Assembly: GCA_001801365.1 (NCBI GenBank)
Contig: MGXL01000107.1
Location: 1 to 5,781 of the forward strand
DNA from: Gammaproteobacteria bacterium RBG_16_57_12
GTDB taxonomy: Bacteria > Pseudomonadota > Gammaproteobacteria > RBG-16-57-12
Direction of reading: 5' to 3'
Length of the DNA stretch: 5,781 nt
The position numbers were made by a program, and so were the translations under genes. Below the pieces are notes generated by a model. It worked only from the letters and a program-made list of their open reading frames with translations, was not told the DNA's origin and did not search any database. Below are positions 1 through 5,740 of this stretch, in pieces. The stretch's first letter is position 1. Each line of letters opens with the position of its first letter.

Positions 1-362
1 GCGAGATCATCGATGCCATCAAGGATGCCGATCCGGAACTTGCCGAGAAGATAGAAGACCTGATGTTCGTCTTCGAAAATCTGGGCGAACTGGATGATCG
101 CAGCATGCAGGCCTTGCTGCGCGAGGTATCGACCGACAGCCTGATACTTGCGCTCAAGGGCGCCGATGAGCGCATCAAGGAAAAGGTCTTTTCCAATATG
201 TCCAAGCGCGCCGCAGAAATGCTGCGTGACGATCTCGAGACCCGTGGTCCGGTCCGTCTCAGCGAAGTAGAGCTGGCGCAGAAGGAAATTCTGTCGATCG
301 CGCGCCGCATGGCCGAATCCGGTGAAATTATCCTGGGAAGCAGCAGTGAGCAATTCGTCTAA
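1..362 (+). CDS. fliG: FliG, flagellar motor switch protein (C-terminal part; 5' end outside window)
   Basis: The reading frame is open from the left edge (first full codon at 3) to TAA at 360-362 and encodes the last 119 residues of FliG, the rotor protein of the C-ring that meets the stator and generates torque. The segment matches the FliG C-terminal domain: MFVFENLGELDDRSMQ, then LKGA, KRAA, RDDL and GPVRLSEVE. Aligned from memory with E. coli FliG, the five charged torque residues (K264, R281, D288, D289, R297) all have identical counterparts, so the torque helix looks intact. The C-terminus ([12 protein letters not shown]) has normal family length. The fliH start lies inside the end of this gene, so the two are probably translationally coupled. 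Only the N-terminal and middle domains are unseen. Confidence 0.97.
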   Translation, partial: EIIDAIKDADPELAEKIEDLMFVFENLGELDDRSMQALLREVSTDSLILALKGADERIKEKVFSNMSKRAAEMLRDDLETRGPVRLSEVELAQKEILSIARRMAESGEIILGSSSEQFV

Positions 363-1032
363 AGATAAAACGGCGATCAAGGTCATCAGTGGCGTAGCGC
401 AGGGCGACTGCACGCCCTGGTCGCCGCCGGACATGTCGGGGCCAGGAACGATCGATGTCGCTACGGCCGTACAATACAATCGATATCTCACCCCCGGGAA
501 GCTGGAGGAAATACAGCAGCAGGCTTATAAGGAAGCCTATGCGACGGGATTCAAACGGGGCAAGACCGAAGGTTATGCCGCCGCTGTGGATGAGATACGG
601 AGCAAGCTCGGGCAACTGCAACAGATCATGTCAACACTGGAACAGCCTTTACAGGAATTGGATGACCATATCGAGGAGCAACTGGTCACCCTGGCAATCA
701 CCATTGCCAGACACCTTATCCGTCGCGAATTGAAAACCGATCCCGGCCAGATCGTTGCCGTGGTCAGGGAAGCCGTCAATGCGCTGCCGCTGGCTTCGCG
801 GCATGTGCGCATCTATCTTCATCCGGACGATGCCGTACTGATCAGGGAAGCCCTCAGCCTGGCGGCGACCGAAGGCACTTGGCGGATCGAAGAGGATCCC
901 ATGGTGACCCGTGGCGGCTGTAAGGTGCTGAGTGAAAATTCGCACATCGATGCCACCGTGGAGACACGGCTTTCCGCCGTCATCGCCAAGATGTTGGGGG
1001 GCGAACGTGGCCAAGACAGTGAGCAATCCTGA
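346..1032 (+). CDS. fliH: FliH, flagellar export ATPase regulator
   Basis: FliH binds the export ATPase FliI, holds it inactive and links it to the C-ring protein FliN and to the export gate. I chose GTG at 346 (228 aa) because a GGGAAG-like ribosome site ends 5 nt upstream; GTG at 322 would add eight residues and has no clear site. Visible layout: a Trp-containing N-terminal segment (DCTPWSPP, around residues 21-28) that could be the FliN/FlhA contact; a strict four-residue small-residue ladder A60-A64-G68-G72-G76-A80, the GxxxG-type helix repeat known in FliH; a Gln/Leu/Glu-rich helical stretch to about 115; and a C-terminal FliI-binding domain with [19 protein letters not shown] and [24 protein letters not shown] sequence (split here by family consensus, residues 190-209). 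It overlaps fliG by 17 nt and fliI by 26 nt, which fits one operon. The family is highly divergent but the C-terminal signature and position make the call firm. Confidence 0.93.
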   Translation: MSNSSKDKTAIKVISGVAQGDCTPWSPPDMSGPGTIDVATAVQYNRYLTPGKLEEIQQQAYKEAYATGFKRGKTEGYAAAVDEIRSKLGQLQQIMSTLEQPLQELDDHIEEQLVTLAITIARHLIRRELKTDPGQIVAVVREAVNALPLASRHVRIYLHPDDAVLIREALSLAATEGTWRIEEDPMVTRGGCKVLSENSHIDATVETRLSAVIAKMLGGERGQDSEQS

Positions 1033-2416
1033 ATTGCCGCGCAACAGGATCTGGTCGCGCCGCCTGCAGGACTATCAGCGCCTGGCGCAAACCCCCGTGC
1101 CGCTCCTGGTGGAAGGCAAACTAACCCGGATGATCGGCCTGACCCTCGAGGCCGTGGGTTGCCAGGCGGCCATTGGCGGCCGATGTCTGATCGTGTCTCC
1201 GTCCGGCGCGCAGGTAGAGGCGGAAGTCGTCGGCTTTGGGGGAGATAAACTCTATTTGATGCCCACCGGCGATCTGCGTGGCATCATGCCCAATGCCAGG
1301 GTGATCCCGACCGGCAGTGTCTATGAGGCGGCAGTAGGGCCGGAATTGCTGGGCCGCATTCTAGATGGCGCAGGTAATCCGCTTGACAGCCGTGGTCCAT
1401 TAAAATCCACGGCCCGCCTGCCCCTTACCGGGCGGCAGATCAATCCTCTGGCGCGCAACCCCATCAATACCCAGCTGGATGTCGGTGTGCGCGCGATCAA
1501 CAGTCTGCTAACCGTCGGCCGTGGTCAACGCATGGGCCTGTTCGCAGGAAGCGGCGTGGGCAAGAGTGTATTGCTGGGCATGATGACGCGCTTCACCACG
1601 GCCGATATCATCGTGGTCGGGCTCATCGGCGAACGCGGCCGTGAAGTAAAGGAATTCATCGAGAATATCCTGGGCGAGGAGGGCATGTCACGCTCGGTGG
1701 TGGTGGCTTCGCCCGCCGATGCGCCCCCCGTGATGCGCATGCATGGCGCTGCCCTGGCCACCAGCATTGCCGAATATTTTCGCGATCAGGGGCTCAATGT
1801 GCTGCTGTTGATGGATTCACTGACCCGCTTTGCCCAGGCGCAGCGGGAAATCGCCCTGGCCATCGGTGAGCCGCCGGTAACCCGCGGCTACCCCCCTTCG
1901 GTCTTCGCCAAAATTCCTCAACTGGTGGAGCGGGCAGGGAATGGCGATGTGGGCGGTGGTTCGATCACGGCGTTTTACACGGTGCTGGTGGAGGGAGATG
2001 ATCAGCAGGATCCGATCGCCGATGCCGCGCGTGCCATACTTGATGGGCATATCGTGTTGTCACGCCGGCTGGCGGAATCCGGACATTATCCCGCTATCGA
2101 TATTGAGGCCTCCATCAGCCGCACCATGCCGCAGGTGACGCGCGTGCAGCAGCAGGAAGCGGTGCGGCAATTCAAGCAGCTTTATTCGCTTTATCAGCAG
2201 AATCGCGATCTGATCAGCGTGGGTGCCTATACCGCCGGCAGTGACGAGCAGATCGACGAAGCCGTCCGCATGCAGCCGGCGCTGGCCACGTTTTTGCGCC
2301 AGGATATGAACGAGGCCGTCTCCATGGAACAAAGCCAGGAAGGTTTGCTGGGGCTGATGAGTCATGCCAATGTTGCCGAGCCAATGTCAGGGGCCATGAT
2401 GCCATATCTTCGCTAA
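1007..2416 (+). CDS. fliI: FliI, flagellum-specific export ATPase
   Basis: FliI is the cytoplasmic hexameric ATPase of the flagellar type III export apparatus, related to the F1 beta subunit. I chose GTG at 1007 (469 aa) because a run of G residues at 995-1000 sits 6 nt upstream; GTG at 1019 is a weaker alternative, and the open frame upstream to 932 overlaps fliH too deeply. Motifs: Walker A GSGVGKS at residues 181-187 (Lys186, Ser187), GERGRE at 208-213 with the expected catalytic Glu209, Walker B VLLLMD ending in Asp270 followed by [12 protein letters not shown], and [18 protein letters not shown] from 294. The N-terminal beta-barrel part ([13 protein letters not shown], about residues 38-50) and the C-terminal helical domain are present, so length and layout are normal. 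It overlaps fliH by 26 nt. No fliJ follows, which is unusual for this operon. Confidence 0.97.
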   Translation: MAKTVSNPELPRNRIWSRRLQDYQRLAQTPVPLLVEGKLTRMIGLTLEAVGCQAAIGGRCLIVSPSGAQVEAEVVGFGGDKLYLMPTGDLRGIMPNARVIPTGSVYEAAVGPELLGRILDGAGNPLDSRGPLKSTARLPLTGRQINPLARNPINTQLDVGVRAINSLLTVGRGQRMGLFAGSGVGKSVLLGMMTRFTTADIIVVGLIGERGREVKEFIENILGEEGMSRSVVVASPADAPPVMRMHGAALATSIAEYFRDQGLNVLLLMDSLTRFAQAQREIALAIGEPPVTRGYPPSVFAKIPQLVERAGNGDVGGGSITAFYTVLVEGDDQQDPIADAARAILDGHIVLSRRLAESGHYPAIDIEASISRTMPQVTRVQQQEAVRQFKQLYSLYQQNRDLISVGAYTAGSDEQIDEAVRMQPALATFLRQDMNEAVSMEQSQEGLLGLMSHANVAEPMSGAMMPYLR

Positions 2417-2472
2417 TGAACCCGGAAATTTTTGCGCCTTCACAAGTTCAGCAGGCTGTTAGTGGCCCATAA
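2416..2472 (+). pseudogene. 18-codon frame coupled to the fliI stop, possible remnant of the next operon gene
   Basis: The fliI stop TAA and an ATG share one base (TAATG), an arrangement typical of coupled genes. The frame reads [18 protein letters not shown] and then stops at 2470-2472. No ribosome site is evident apart from coupling. I do not recognise the peptide, and it does not look like the start of FliJ, which is basic and coiled-coil. The last codons lie in sequence (from about 2456) that resembles the outer end of the inverted-repeat element further right, so this could be the 5' stub of a gene cut by a rearrangement. It could also be chance, since short frames after a stop are common. 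Confidence 0.2.
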
Positions 2473-2625
2473 CCCGGGGTGGTCAAAATTGTACGCTGAT
2501 TAATGCAGGTTACCTGGGGAGGGGGAATAGGGGGAAGGATTTGCCCAGGCGGCGGGTTTTATGTAGGATGCAGCCCCTGCCGGAGCGCAACAGGCCAGAT
2601 TGATATGGTCCATCGGCACTCTAGG
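2473..2625. other. Non-coding stretch after fliI, G-rich, no gene seen
   Basis: No frame here looks coding. The left half holds G runs at 2516-2519, 2521-2525 and 2530-2534, lying inside the loop of a 6-bp inverted repeat (CCTGGG at 2513-2518, CCCAGG at 2544-2549), followed by GGCGGGTTTT. This could act as a weak terminator for the flagellar operon, but the loop of 25 nt is long and the T run is only four bases. The right half (about 2556-2620) contains TAGGATG and GGAGCGCAACAGG fragments that remind me of dispersed intergenic repeats of gammaproteobacteria; I cannot verify that here. Confidence 0.4.
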
Positions 2626-2828
2626 GGTCTGTTTCGCAAACAACGAAACATAAAACGGCGCCTTTTGGCCCAGTGCTGTGTTGCGGCTCCTTGCCATAGC
2701 TATGGCTATAACTCGTCGTCGCGCCTTGCCTACAGGGATGTAGGTAAGGGGCGTTAGCAGGATGCGGTAGCCTTGCCCTGCACCAAAATCCATCTGTTTT
2801 ATATGTTCCGCCATTTACGAAGCAGACC
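2626..2828. mobile_element. MITE-like element with imperfect terminal inverted repeats (about 203 bp)
   Basis: The left end (2626-2656) starts GGTCTGTTTCGCAAAC and ends AACATAAAAC; the reverse complement of the right end (2796-2828) starts GGTCTGCTTCGTAAAT and ends AACATATAAAAC. Over about 31 positions there are six mismatches, all transitions, plus one 2-nt indel. Similarity reaches a few bases outward (TAGGGGTCTG against TTAGTGGTCTG), and a CTA trinucleotide lies just outside both ends (2621-2623, 2830-2832), so TA could be a target duplication. Inside are a perfect 12-bp palindrome CCATAGCTATGG (2694-2705) and a hairpin of CCTTGCCTAC (2724-2733) with GTAGGTAAGG (2740-2749), one G-U pair. 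There is no transposase, so it would be non-autonomous. Frames crossing it on both strands are low-complexity shadows. Mobility is inferred from structure only. Confidence 0.55.
2694..2749. repeat. Internal palindrome and hairpin of the MITE-like element
   Basis: CCATAGCTATGG at 2694-2705 is its own reverse complement. Close by, CCTTGCCTAC at 2724-2733 can pair with GTAGGTAAGG at 2740-2749 around the 6-nt loop AGGGAT, using nine Watson-Crick pairs and one G-U pair. Such foldable cores are common in small inverted-repeat elements; no T run follows, so it is not a standard terminator. Confidence 0.6.
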
Positions 2829-2843
2829 ACTAACAGGTATAAT
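2814..2843 (+). promoter_or_regulatory. Probable sigma70 promoter of the Pro-Arg-His tRNA operon
   Basis: A perfect -10 box TATAAT lies at 2838-2843, 13 nt before the tRNA-Pro 5' end. TTTACG at 2814-2819 matches four of six bases of the -35 consensus at 18-bp spacing (TTACGA at 2815-2820 gives 17). The predicted start falls around 2850, leaving a short leader, and the bases after the -10 (CAGCCGC) are GC-rich, as in stringently controlled stable-RNA promoters. The -35 box lies inside the right arm of the inverted-repeat element, while the -10 lies just outside it. Confidence 0.6.
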
Positions 2844-2856
2844 CAGCCGCTGATTT

Positions 2857-2933
2857 CGGGGTATAGCGCAGTCTGGTAGCGCGCCTGCTTTGGGAGCAGG
2901 ATGTCGGGAGTTCAAATGTCTCTACCCCGACCA
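2857..2933 (+). tRNA. tRNA-Pro(UGG)
   Basis: This 77-nt cloverleaf has a perfect acceptor stem (CGGGGTA with TACCCCG), discriminator A and an encoded CCA. The anticodon stem CCTGC/GCAGG closes the loop TTTGGGA, with anticodon TGG at 2891-2893, reading proline CCN codons. The D arm GCGC/GCGC is normal. The T arm is odd: the stem GGGAG and GTCTC around the loop TTCAAAT places G2910 opposite G2918, breaking the almost universal G53-C61 pair. One base change (C at 2918) would restore the usual stem. It is the first gene of a three-tRNA operon. Confidence 0.95.
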
Positions 2934-2957
2934 GATTTTCAGGCGTGTCCGATCATA

Positions 2958-3034
2958 GCGCCCGTAGCTCAATCGGATAGAGCATCGGCCTTCTAAGCCG
3001 AGGGTAGCAGGTTCGAATCCTGCCGGGCGCGCCA
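2958..3034 (+). tRNA. tRNA-Arg(UCU)
   Basis: The 77-nt cloverleaf has acceptor GCGCCCG paired with CGGGCGC, discriminator G and an encoded CCA. The anticodon stem TCGGC/GCCGA closes the loop CTTCTAA with anticodon TCT at 2992-2994, reading AGA and AGG arginine codons. The T arm GCAGG-TTCGAAT-CCTGC is perfect. It lies 24 nt after tRNA-Pro in the same orientation and is probably cotranscribed. Confidence 0.96.
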
Positions 3035-3077
3035 TATGCGCAATACGGCAGGGGTTATTTGTCATAACAGGTTTAGT

Positions 3078-3154
3078 GGTGGGCGTAGCTCAGCTGGTAG
3101 AGCCCTGGATTGTGATTCCAGTTGTCGTGGGTTCGAGCCCCATCGTCCACCCCA
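3078..3154 (+). tRNA. tRNA-His(GUG)
   Basis: The anticodon stem CTGGA/TCCAG closes the loop TTGTGAT with anticodon GTG. The acceptor GTGGGCG pairs with CGTCCAC (one G-U). G at 3078 gives the extra 5' base G-1 that faces discriminator C at 3151, the identity pair of histidine tRNA, so I start the gene at 3078; the conventional position 1 is 3079. CCA is encoded at 3152-3154. It is the last gene of the tRNA operon, followed 9 nt later by a terminator stem. Confidence 0.96.
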
Positions 3155-3163
3155 TTCTCCAGC

Positions 3164-3186
3164 AGCCCGCATCATGCGGGCTTTTT
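3164..3186 (+). terminator. Rho-independent terminator of the tRNA operon
   Basis: AGCCCGCA (3164-3171) pairs with TGCGGGCT (3175-3182) around the loop TCA, followed by a run of five T residues. The GC-rich stem and immediate T run make this a strong intrinsic terminator. The Sel1-repeat gene converges from the right and ends at 3219, but its own transcript would meet a G-tract rather than T residues after this hairpin, apart from a few A bases on the + strand, so the terminator is mainly for the tRNAs. Confidence 0.9.
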
Positions 3187-3218
3187 GTTGGGTGCCAAGG
3201 CGCTGAAAATAGTGGGTG

Positions 3219-4139
3219 TTACTTCGGCTCGAGTATCATCTCGTGCTGAGGGGGTCTGGGTGGTGCTTTCTTCTTTTCTTTGACAAAGACCTGGATGCCC
3301 ATGACCTTGAGTTGCGTAGCGGCTTCCTCGACATCCAGTTCATAGGCCTTGAAGAACAGATCAACGGCTTTTTGCCGGTCTTTTTTGACGCCCGCGCCGT
3401 TCAGATAAAGAATGGCAAGGTTATAGTGGGCAAAGCGATAATTCTGGTCAGATGCCATTTGGTACCATCGGGCGGCCTCAGACATGTCTTTCGCGACACC
3501 CAATCCCTGCTCATACAGGATGCCGAGATTGGTCTGGGCCTTGACCTCACCCTGCAAGGCGGCCTTGGTGTACCAGTGCACTGCCTGTAAATTATCCTTT
3601 TCCACACCGATGCCATTTTGATACATCCACCCCAGGCTAGACTGGGCCGGCGCATAGTCCTGTTCCGCCAGGGGGCGCCAGAATTCCAGGGCCTGTTTGT
3701 AATTCTTGAACCAGAACGACAGCCTGCCCATGTTGAACCGCGCTGCCGGGGTGTCTTTTTTCGGCGGCCGGCAGGCGACATCACCGGCGCCTGTTGCCGG
3801 GAGAGTGGTTGAGCCTGAGCCTGCCGGCTGGGCCGGAATCACCTTTGCGCCATCACTTCCCGGGTCGGATGCCGGCGGACAATCAATAATGGCAGGATGT
3901 TCTTTATGAATACTGGGATTTGTGCCCGTGCCTTGCTTGATCTGACTTGCCTTGCTTTCCAATTCAGAGGGAGGCGTAATGCCGGAGCCGAGTGGAGCAC
4001 CAGATATATCGACAATAGGATCTGCATTTACATCCGCCACGCAAAAAATGGCTTGAATACTCAGCAAGAACATTGTGATAGATAAAAAGATGACCCCTCT
4101 GTTACGGGTGCTGTGGACGCAGTTGATCAAAATACTCAC
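3219..4139 (-). CDS. Secreted Sel1-repeat (TPR-like) protein
   Basis: The 306-residue frame starts at GTG 4139. TTG at 4130 is a good alternative start because AGGTGAG lies 4 nt upstream of it; GTG 4139 has no clear ribosome site. A basic N-region is followed by a hydrophobic segment (about residues 16-34, VIFLSITMFLLSIQAIFCVA) with possible cleavage near ADVNA-DP, so export to the periplasm is likely; the Cys at 33 is not in a good lipobox. Residues 40-130 are a Pro/Gly/Ser/Thr-rich linker with Cys87 and Cys123. Then come one degenerate TPR-like unit (about 133-162) and three 36-residue Sel1 repeats (163-198, 199-234, 235-270), with signatures LGWMYQNGIGV, LGILYEQGLGV and LAILYLNGAGV. The tail is Lys/Pro-rich. 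Sel1 repeats are protein-binding scaffolds; partner and role are unknown. Confidence 0.9.
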   Translation of the reverse strand: MSILINCVHSTRNRGVIFLSITMFLLSIQAIFCVADVNADPIVDISGAPLGSGITPPSELESKASQIKQGTGTNPSIHKEHPAIIDCPPASDPGSDGAKVIPAQPAGSGSTTLPATGAGDVACRPPKKDTPAARFNMGRLSFWFKNYKQALEFWRPLAEQDYAPAQSSLGWMYQNGIGVEKDNLQAVHWYTKAALQGEVKAQTNLGILYEQGLGVAKDMSEAARWYQMASDQNYRFAHYNLAILYLNGAGVKKDRQKAVDLFFKAYELDVEEAATQLKVMGIQVFVKEKKKAPPRPPQHEMILEPK

Positions 4140-4167
4140 CTGGATTGGTATGAATTAAATCGATATT

Positions 4168-4195
4168 ACTATATTAAATCGGCAGCATGACTCAA
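4168..4195 (-). promoter_or_regulatory. Candidate promoter of the Sel1-repeat gene
   Basis: On the - strand TTGAGT (4190-4195, four of six -35 bases) and TATAGT (4168-4173, five of six -10 bases) are 16 bp apart, placing a start near 4161, about 20-30 nt before the possible start codons. The region is AT-rich compared with its surroundings, which raises the chance of accidental matches. Confidence 0.4.
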
Positions 4196-4224
4196 TAGTG
4201 AAATAAAAACTTCAAGAAATCAGC

Positions 4225-4250
4225 CAGCTTTGTGGGAGCAAGCAAAGCTG
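4225..4250. repeat. Perfect 8-bp inverted repeat, hairpin
   Basis: CAGCTTTG (4225-4232) and CAAAGCTG (4243-4250) pair perfectly around a 10-nt loop containing TGGGAGCAAG. No T run follows on either strand directly, so it is not a plain terminator. The TGTGGGAGCAAGC core is reminiscent of REP-type repeats in some gammaproteobacteria, from memory only. It lies between tRNA-Asn and the Sel1-repeat promoter. Confidence 0.5.
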
Positions 4251-4294
4251 TAATTGGAAGGTCTAGCGTTTAAAACAGTGTAGAGGGTAGTGTG

Positions 4295-4325
4295 AAAAAA
4301 CCCCCAGAGAGAGAAGATCACTGGG
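4295..4325 (-). terminator. Weak rho-independent terminator after tRNA-Asn
   Basis: Reading the - strand, CCCAG (4321-4325) can pair with CTGGG (4303-4307) across a 13-nt pyrimidine-rich loop, followed by GG and a run of six T residues (A run at 4295-4300 on the + strand). The short stem makes it a modest terminator, but its position about 20 nt after the tRNA 3' end fits. Confidence 0.55.
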
Positions 4326-4342
4326 CTTATGATGGAATCAAA

Positions 4343-4418
<76 letters not shown>

Positions 4419-4431
4419 AGAATAGGGGCGT

Positions 4432-4461
4432 ATCTTACCTAATGGGCTTCCGCGGGGTCAA
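4432..4461 (-). promoter_or_regulatory. Probable promoter of tRNA-Asn
   Basis: On the - strand TTGACC (4456-4461, five of six -35 bases) and TAAGAT (4432-4437, four of six -10 bases) are 18 bp apart. The start would fall about 7 nt before the mature tRNA 5' end at 4418, and the bases after the -10 (ACGCCCC) are GC-rich as in stable-RNA promoters. This indicates transcription independent of the aminotransferase gene upstream. Confidence 0.6.
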
Positions 4462-4477
4462 TATAAATTCCGGTGAA

Positions 4478-5656
4478 TCAACCCAATGCCCGCTTGAGGC
4501 GTCGCAACGCCTCGCGCAGCTGTTCCAGGCTGGTAGCGAACGATAAACGCATGAAACCGGGGGCGCCGAAGGCCGAGCCGGGCACCAGTGCCACTTCGGC
4601 GGTGTTAAGTAGAAAGTCCGCCAGGGCCACATCGTCCTTGAGCTCAGGGCGCGTGGCCAATACCTCATGAAACGACGGAAAGGAATAAAACGCGCCTTGT
4701 GACGGCAGACAGCGCACGCCGGTGATTTCATTCAGCCCAGCCACGACAAAATCATGGCGTTGCTTGAAGGCCTTGAGCATGGTCTGGATGCAGCTCTGAT
4801 CCCCATTGAGCGCGGCCTGCGCGGCCACCTGGGAAATGGAGGTGGGATTGGAGGTGCTCTGGGACTGCACGTTTGTCATGGCCTGGATCAGCGGCTGCGG
4901 TCCGGCCGCATAGCCGATACGCCAGCCGGTCATGGCGTAGGCCTTGGAGACGCCATTGAGCACGATGGTGCGCGGGTATAAATCCGGACAGACCATCAAA
5001 ATGTTGCAAAATGGCTCATCGGCCCACAGGATCTTTTCATACATGTCATCGGTGGCGATCAGGACATGCGGGTGACGGCGCAGCACCGCGCCCAGGTCAG
5101 CCAGCTCCCGGCGGGTGTAGGTGACCCCCGTGGGATTGGAAGGGCTGTTGATCACCACCAGCCGTGTTCTGGGGGTGATGGCGGCATCCAGTTGAGTGGG
5201 CGTCAGCTTGAAGCCCTCCGCCATGCCGGTTTCCAGGATCACCGGCACGCCATCGGCCAACAGGACCATATCCGGATAGGAAACCCAGTAGGGCGCCGGA
5301 ATGATCACCTCGTCCCCGGGGTTGAGCAGGGCCTGGGCCAGGTTGAAGAAACTCTGTTTGCCGCCACAGGAGACCAGGATCTGCGCCGGGGTATAGCTCA
5401 GGCCATTGTCGCGCTGGAGTTTGCCGATCACCGCCTGTTTCAGGCCGGGCGTGCCATCGACCGCGGTATATTTGGTGAAACCGTCGTTGATGGCCTTGAT
5501 GGCGGCGTCCTTAATATGCTGCGGTGTGTCGAAATCCGGCTCACCGGCGCCCAGGCCGATGATGTCTTTGCCACCTGCCCGCAGTTCCGCGGCTCGGAAG
5601 GTTACCGCCAGGGTAGGGGATGGTTTGATGCGTTGCACGCGGTCGGATAGTTGCAT
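4478..5656 (-). CDS. aspC: Pyridoxal-phosphate aspartate (aromatic) aminotransferase, class I
   Basis: The 392-residue protein interconverts aspartate and 2-oxoglutarate with oxaloacetate and glutamate in the cytoplasm; members of this subgroup may also accept prephenate or aromatic substrates. The sequence shows the full fold-type I aminotransferase set: SPTLAV near the N-terminus, GLGAGEPDFDTP (35-45), GGKQSFFN (98-105), PAPYWVSYPD with Trp124, SPSNPTG (171-177) with Asn174, DDMYEKI with Asp203 and Tyr206, the PLP-binding Lys238 in VSKAYAMTGWRIGY, and Arg370 in MRLSFA for the substrate carboxylate. It resembles the prokaryotic Thermus-like (I-gamma) aspartate aminotransferases more than the E. 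coli AspC subgroup, so the symbol is used for function, not orthology. The ATG at 5656 gives the usual family start; the nearest ribosome-like site GAGGA is about 12 nt upstream, rather far. It is divergent from uvrB. Confidence 0.93.
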   Translation of the reverse strand: MQLSDRVQRIKPSPTLAVTFRAAELRAGGKDIIGLGAGEPDFDTPQHIKDAAIKAINDGFTKYTAVDGTPGLKQAVIGKLQRDNGLSYTPAQILVSCGGKQSFFNLAQALLNPGDEVIIPAPYWVSYPDMVLLADGVPVILETGMAEGFKLTPTQLDAAITPRTRLVVINSPSNPTGVTYTRRELADLGAVLRRHPHVLIATDDMYEKILWADEPFCNILMVCPDLYPRTIVLNGVSKAYAMTGWRIGYAAGPQPLIQAMTNVQSQSTSNPTSISQVAAQAALNGDQSCIQTMLKAFKQRHDFVVAGLNEITGVRCLPSQGAFYSFPSFHEVLATRPELKDDVALADFLLNTAEVALVPGSAFGAPGFMRLSFATSLEQLREALRRLKRALG

Positions 5657-5705
5657 ATAACAACGGAGTCCTCAATGGCTGCGGTATAGTGTAGTTATGG
5701 CGTGT

Positions 5706-5728
5706 AATAATACTGTATTGAACGACGG
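5706..5728 (+). promoter_or_regulatory. Candidate LexA-type operator and extended -10 upstream of uvrB
   Basis: TACTGTAT at 5711-5718 is a perfect left half of the proteobacterial LexA box, and CTGT-N8-ACGG (5713-5728) differs by one base from the CTGT-N8-ACAG core; the outer right-hand bases are degenerate. It overlaps TGTAATAAT (5703-5711), an extended -10-like sequence, so LexA could block the promoter. uvrB is an SOS gene in E. coli. No good -35 box was found, and the match could be chance. Confidence 0.35.
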
Positions 5729-5740
5729 ACCAGAATCCCC

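Noticed and set aside
932..1006. Longer N-terminus for FliI from GTG at 932
   Set aside because: It would overlap fliH by 101 nt and encodes no FliI-like sequence; GTG at 1007 has a G-rich ribosome site at the right distance.
649..1044. 131-codon frame on the - strand
   Set aside because: It lies opposite fliH, which has family motifs; no independent support.
2500..2830. Open frames on both strands across the fliI-tRNA spacer (69 to 104 codons)
   Set aside because: They span the inverted-repeat element and its palindromes, have odd composition, no ribosome sites and no recognisable domain; they look like readings of a repeat.
2857..3154. CRISPR-like or phage attachment repeats in the tRNA cluster
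   Set aside because: No regularly spaced repeats and no duplicated tRNA 3' end were seen; no integrase is in the window.
3216..3590. 124-codon frame on the + strand
   Set aside because: It is antisense to the Sel1-repeat gene, whose repeats are clear; the frame is a shadow.
5066..5650. 194-codon frame on the + strand
   Set aside because: It is antisense to the aminotransferase gene and arises from that gene's GC-biased codons.
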